Below are positions 59,693 through 64,000 of a stretch of DNA of 64,000 nt, in pieces. Every line of letters begins with the position of its first letter. Positions within the stretch are counted from its first letter, which is position 1. Below the pieces are notes generated by a model that saw only the letters and a list, made by a program, of their open reading frames with translations, made no database searches and was not told the origin of the DNA. The position numbers and the translations under genes are program-made. The DNA comes from Microthyrium microscopicum. Its lineage: Eukaryota; Ascomycota; Dothideomycetes; Microthyriales; Microthyriaceae. Where the stretch lies: assembly GCA_010405405.1 (NCBI GenBank), contig MU004233.1, positions 313,067-377,066 on the forward strand, in the 5' to 3' direction.

Positions 59693-61480
59693 TTACAATC
59701 CTATCAGCGGACAAAGCCTATCATACTCTGGCACACTACCAAAGCTAGGAGTAGACTGGTTTTGATACCCCAATCGCACCAAGGTCGTTCCTATTAGTGT
59801 TAGTAACCTTCAGCAGAGAGTCCAGGGTGGCTAACCTTTATTATCATATAACGGCCACCCAAGACCCACCAACCCCTTCTCCGAATCCTTCGCAAAAGTG
59901 GCCCAAGCAGTCATAACATTTTTCACAAACTTCTCTTCCTCCGGCGTATTCTTTCCCTGTTTATCATTCCTCTCCACTGTTCCAAACACAATCGGGCAAT
60001 CAATAGAATGATATGCTCCAATATCAGGATAGATAGCCTGGTTTGGCCAGGTACCCATCCAGAGATATCGCCAAGCTGGAATTCCTTGCGCGCGACGGGC
60101 ACTGACAGCACTGCTGGATGCGCAGCCGATTGAGGAGTCGATGAGTGGCATTAGGCTGCTGAGGATGCTGCCAAAGGTCCCGTTGGAGTAGCGGTAGGAG
60201 TTGACATATTTGATGAGTTCTTCGGCGTAGGCTCCGGGAATGCCACCGTTCTTTTTGACGCCGCGGAGGGTTCCTAGGCCAAGTCCAGTTAGGAGACCAG
60301 CTTCGTGGTCGGTGTTCCCGGCAATGAATGGCTGAAGATCAATCAGTAAATCTCTGTGACTGGAACTTGATTTCTTACCCTCTTTATGAAGTTTCCAGCC
60401 TTCCTTCTCACCGCATAGTCATTGAAGACAACCTTGTTATCAACAGTTGGTCCAAAGAACGTAAGCGCCATCGGACCAGCGGCGCTTGTTAGAGCTTTCT
60501 GTATATCAAGAGCTGGCAGATCTCTCATACAGTCCACGGTTCTGAGTCCATTTGGCTTTCCACCACAGCCAGCTTTCTCTGTCAGCGTCCACCAGTTTGG
60601 ATTATTAGCCGGAGTCACAGGTATAGCACCAGTGACACCAGATTGGGCGATAAAGCTGTTGATAATTGGATCCTTCGTCCAAGCATACGTATAATAGTCA
60701 ACTGAAGCGCCTCCAGCCGATTCTCCAAACAGCGTCATCCGCTTGGGGTCACCGCCAAATTTGGCGATGTTGTCGCGAAGCCACTCAATGGCTAACCTCT
60801 GGTCGAGTAATCCGAGGTTGACGTCCTGAAGGCCTGGCGCAGCTGGGAAGCCGAAGACATTGAGACGATAACTACTTCCATCAGCAGAGTACCTCAAGAC
60901 GCATGATTTGACCATACTTAATACTCGCAACAATAACATCCTGCTCAGCAGCAAACCTCGCCCCATTATAAAACGGTGCCGCCGTATCCCCCGCTCCAAA
61001 AGCTACCACACATCAGCTCACATCCCCTATCACACTCGCAACAAACTCACCACCGCCATAGATCCAAACCAAAACCGCCTTACTCTTCTCACCACCTTCC
61101 GGCTTCGTCCAAATATTCAACGTCAGACAATCCTCACTATAATTCCTACCCTTCACTCCGCCCATACCCTCGCCATATCCAAGCACACCAAAATCCGTCC
61201 CCTCCGTATTCGCAGAGTTCGGATCTAAGCCTTGAATGCATCCCGCGCCAAAATCAGTACCAGCGATGGGGCCCTTGCCTTTAAACGGTTGAGGAGCCGC
61301 AAAGCGCAATTTGCCGATGGGTGGCTCAGCGTATGGAATGCCGAGATATTCAGATACATTCGAAGATGCCGGCCAGGGAGCGAGGCGGCCTTTCACGGTG
61401 CCGACTGTGGTTTCGACAGTTGCTTGTGCCGCTGCCAGGAATGGCGCAACCGAGAGCGCTGCTAACAGATGGAGCAGCAT
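59693..61480 (-). CDS. Secreted type-B carboxylesterase/lipase
   Basis: Five exons (61,480-61,051; 61,002-60,918; 60,871-60,379; 60,331-59,836; 59,790-59,693) with introns of 48, 46, 47 and 45 bp join in frame to 533 residues. Signal peptide MLLHLLAALSVAPFLAAAQA (1-20). Family marks: EYLGIPYAEPP (44-54), SEDCLTLNIW (115-124), the oxyanion region WIYGGAFGAGD (139-149), NYRLNVFGFP (172-181) and the nucleophile elbow FGESAGG with Ser223. The acid and histidine should lie in the second half; GTVERNDKQGKNTPEEEKFVKNVM and a C-terminal GYQNQ stretch match the family's end. The splice join gives GGA where GGG is usual in the oxyanion loop. It hydrolyses esters outside the cell (lipids, plant or insect esters); the exact substrate is unknown. 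The last intron has a clear TACTAAC branch site, so the final exon is well supported. Confidence 0.9.
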
Positions 61481-62518
61481 TATTGGGGCTGTTGAAAACT
61501 TTTGGTGACGGAGATTCCAAAATAGGAACGAGGTACCACGATCTGTAAATACATGGTAATGCGTCTATTCATCTATAGCCAGGGCTATGTGGTGCGACGA
61601 ATGCGAAATTGAAGTAATCTATTGCAACGACAGCTTGCGCCTAGTTCTTATAGCTTATAGTGCTGAAGTGCGCACAAAAAGCCTATTAGTGTTTAGTCCA
61701 CCTACTTTGCTGTTGAGCCTCATTCTTTTGGGGTTAAAAGTCATATATCTGCGACTCCATGGAAAGACCTTGATAGGATAGGTCGAGTATTCGAAAGACT
61801 ATGCTGACTCATCGCACATTTCGACCGTCAGTGTAGTGCATATTGAACTCGCAGTCAAAAGTATTTCCTTCCATATCGAAAAGGATACACTTCTCATTGT
61901 GCTGGTGGTGACTTCGTGACGGAGCTTCCAGTGGTCAATTCGCAGCCGCTCGCCATTCCGGCGCGGTACATATTAATCTCCTTCACCAGCGAGAAGTCGC
62001 AAGGTCAAATAGACCTTTTTGATAATCTGCAACAATCGGAGAAGTAAAGAAAGCAAAAAAGGAGGTTAGAAAAAGTCACCATTTACAAACACCAACTAGC
62101 AGGGATGGCACCAACCAACAAGGCTGAGATCGACAGTGGAAAAAGTTGGCACAAGGCTGACATCTGATAGCGCCACAAAGATCAGCTGCAAAGCCTGCAA
62201 AACGTCATTTACACGTGCACGTTCGCAAACGATCTGCCAATCTATCAAGATAAACAACAAATTTTATTGCTTCGCACATCGTGATAACTGCATTCAAGTA
62301 GCTAAAAAGAGAAAAAGTCTAATATTCGTATAGTGTTACCTGTAGAACCCGGCCCGGAAAGAAGAATTGATGAACGCGCACTGATGATAGCTCTGAAACG
62401 ACATGCTGAAGCTGTAGAAGGGTGCATAATCAAATCGCTGATATCCTTCAGAATAAACTCCATCCTCATAGCCATAACTGGCGATAAGAAGCCTCCTTAT
62501 CCAACAATTGTAGGTAGT
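61481..62518. other. Intergenic, carboxylesterase to perilipin-like gene
   Basis: 1.04 kb with the esterase promoter and the 3' side of the perilipin-like gene. It includes a possible decayed cysteine-rich frame (62,105-62,332), listed separately. Nothing else seen. Confidence 0.45.
62105..62332 (+). pseudogene. Possible remnant of a small cysteine-rich protein gene
   Basis: An ATG at 62,105 opens MAPTNKAEIDSG but stops after 20 residues. The overlapping frame continues as VGTRLTSDSATKISCKACK and contains cysteine pairs CKAC and, later, TIC, YC and DNC, followed by KKRK and a stop at 62,330-62,332. The spacing of cysteines and one histidine (CFAHRDNC) resembles a small zinc-binding unit, and the two frames would need a shift near 62,135. 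I do not recognise the family. It may equally be chance. Confidence 0.25.
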
Positions 62519-63201
62519 TTACTTCTTTTGGACCTTCTCCTCTGTCTTCTTTTGCACACCAACGAGCCAGTCGGTACCGTATTGCATCACCGAGTAAATG
62601 ACGCGGAGTTCAGTGTCGATAGCAGCTCTGGCACGACCAATAGTCTTGCCGTATCCTTGTTTTTCGTACTTGGAGTATTCTTCGTTGTACATTGAGAACA
62701 TTTTGCCCTTGCCTTCGCCGTAGAGCTTGAATGGGTATCCGGCAACGTCGGAAGCTTTCTCCTTTAGGGTGGCGGTGTCGTCCTTGACGATGGGGAACTT
62801 GGATTCGAGGGTGGAGAGGCCAGAGTCTCCGAGTGAGTCGGCTTTGGCGACGTATGGAGACACGTAGCTGATGGGAGTTTGGAGGTATGGTGCAACTGGC
62901 TTGTAGAGAAGGTTATCAATTCGGATGTAGGCACCGTTGAGGAAGTCGAGAGATTTTGCGCCATATGGGTTGGACTTGTATGTTTTGATTGTGTCATTGA
63001 CCACGGGGAATGAGGTCAAATGCTATGCTCCTGTTAGTATGTTGAATTCCTCCTGAAGAAGTGGCCGTGACTTACTGAGAGGAATTGAGAGTGAGGCTCT
63101 CCACCATTAGTGGTTGGTGCTGAAGGCATATTGTCTTTTACTTGGTTGACTCCGTTGGTGATTGTATCGGTGACTGTGTCTTTTTCAGCATGTGGTGCCA
63201 T
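62519..63201 (-). CDS. Perilipin-family lipid-droplet protein (Cap20-like)
   Basis: Two exons (63,201-63,076 and 63,022-62,519) around a 53-bp intron (GTAAG donor, TACTAAC branch site, TAG acceptor) give 209 residues. Exon 1 encodes a polar start ending EPHSQFLS. Exon 2 opens HLTSFPVVNDTIKTYKSNPYGAKSL, then PYVAKADSLGDSGL, FPIVKDDT and VAGYPFKLYG, the stretches typical of fungal perilipins such as Cap20 of Colletotrichum and Mpl1 of Metarhizium. These proteins coat lipid droplets and shape droplet turnover, with effects on appressorium turgor in pathogens. There is no signal peptide or strong membrane helix, as expected. The N-terminus is about 25 residues longer than in Cap20. A C/T-rich tract on the coding strand (63,211-63,245) precedes the start. 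Confidence 0.9.
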
Positions 63202-64000
63202 TGTGAATTTGAGGTTGTGAAAGAAGTGGGAGAGTGGGGGTTGGTATCTGAGATAAGGCTTAAAACAGAAACAACCAGGGCACAGAGTATAAGAGGGCAA
63301 AGGAGATGTTTTGCAAGATAGAGTTGGATGAATTTGGATAGGCAGATGAGAAGGAGTCAAAGAATGGAGAATCAGGGTAGCAAGGGATTGTGTATGTGAG
63401 AGATAGCGTGTGCAAAGAGTTGGGCGATTTCTGTTACTTTTTGCAATGGAGTCTGGCCGCTAAGTTGACCAGTAACACGGTGGATCTGAATCGCAGGGAG
63501 GCTTGGAGGCGTTCTTTGGTCGACCACGCTTCAGCATGTGAACGAGGGGCCTTTCTGAAGTGTGCTCCAAGCTTGTGCAGCAACCTCAAGATACTGTTCA
63601 ACAATGCTAAGCGCTGGACAGGGAAGATGAATAGATTGTGATGATGGGAAGAAAATAGCTTCGTTTGCAAGCAGTCGTCATACCTTTTGTACCTGCGGAT
63701 TTGGGCATTATTCACAAGAAAATGCTAATTCACCTTGGAGAATCGGCGACTGGTTGGAGAGAAGGATTTTGACAACTGCTTGTTTTCCAATCAAACTGGC
63801 GGGGGATAAGACGTGGGTCGGGACAAAGGGACGAAGAAGGCCTGGGGGTTGTAGAATTAATCAGATATTGAAAAGAGGAGTTGGAGGGATCGAGATACAG
63901 GGTGAGCAAGAAAGTATGATGTTTTAAACAACGGCAGGTGTAAGTCTGCGAGCACATGGCTAGGTCGTAGTTCCCACAATAATAACAGGTTTTGTATCAT
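63202..64000. other. Upstream region of the perilipin-like gene to window end
   Basis: 799 bp with a coding-strand pyrimidine tract at 63,211-63,245 and a TTATACT-type site near 63,285. Open frames at 63,390-63,715 and 63,730-63,957 have no family features. A further gene may begin beyond the window. Confidence 0.45.

Noticed and set aside
62333-62695. 120-codon plus-strand open frame
   Set aside because: Largely antisense to exon 2 of the perilipin-like gene, and its start is not an ATG.
37451-64000. tRNA genes, rRNA, telomere repeats and CRISPR arrays
   Set aside because: Looked for by eye and none found; a tRNAscan-type search would be decisive for tRNAs.

Overview
The window looks like a nuclear segment of a filamentous ascomycete (Pezizomycotina; a leotiomycete-like fungus is my guess, not shown). 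The signs are 45-100 bp GT-AG introns with CTRAC-like branch sites, a Zn2Cys6 regulator, a HET-domain protein, an RTA1-family membrane protein, a Cap20-type perilipin, and a two-speed layout: an AT-rich block stripped of CpA/TpG, the hallmark of repeat-induced point mutation (RIP), joined to an ordinary gene-bearing half.

Bases 1 to about 37,450 hold no host gene that I can support. They are a nest of broken Ty3/gypsy LTR elements, resolved by matching LTR pairs and 5-bp target duplications. Outermost, and cut off by the window edge, is a chromodomain-bearing gypsy element E (+, 30,525 to about 37,150). Beside or inside it lies a copy of a second family, G1 (+, ending in the LTR at 30,165-30,524). 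G1 copy 1 was entered by an inverted, full-length G1 copy 2 (2,978-11,682; 360-bp LTRs; CTTTA duplication) and by a gypsy element C (-, 202-bp LTRs; GTAAT duplication). C's right LTR was entered by gypsy element D (20,854-28,403; 162-bp LTRs; GTAGA duplication). All are fossils with very many breaks.

A transition zone (37,450-38,247) leads into the gene half. Genes in order: Hsp31/DJ-1-like protein (+), alpha/beta hydrolase (-), BBE-like FAD oxidase (+), Zn2Cys6 regulator (+), a kinase pseudogene (-) divergent from a whole kinase-like paralogue (+), RTA1-like membrane protein (-, 3 exons), class I SAM methyltransferase (+), HET-domain protein with an N-terminal zinc knuckle (+), stomatin-like SPFH protein (+, 2 exons), a 101-residue membrane microprotein (-, 3 short exons), secreted type-B carboxylesterase (-, 5 exons), and a Cap20/perilipin-like lipid-droplet protein (-, 2 exons).

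The first four genes (DJ-1 protein, hydrolase, FAD oxidase, Zn2Cys6 regulator) could be a small catabolic or detoxification cluster. The hydrolase and oxidase are divergent and share a 536-bp region with a perfect GC-rich inverted repeat, a plausible operator. The remaining genes read as a mix of conserved genes (stomatin, perilipin) and accessory genes (HET, kinases, esterase), which fits an accessory region bordering a transposon island.
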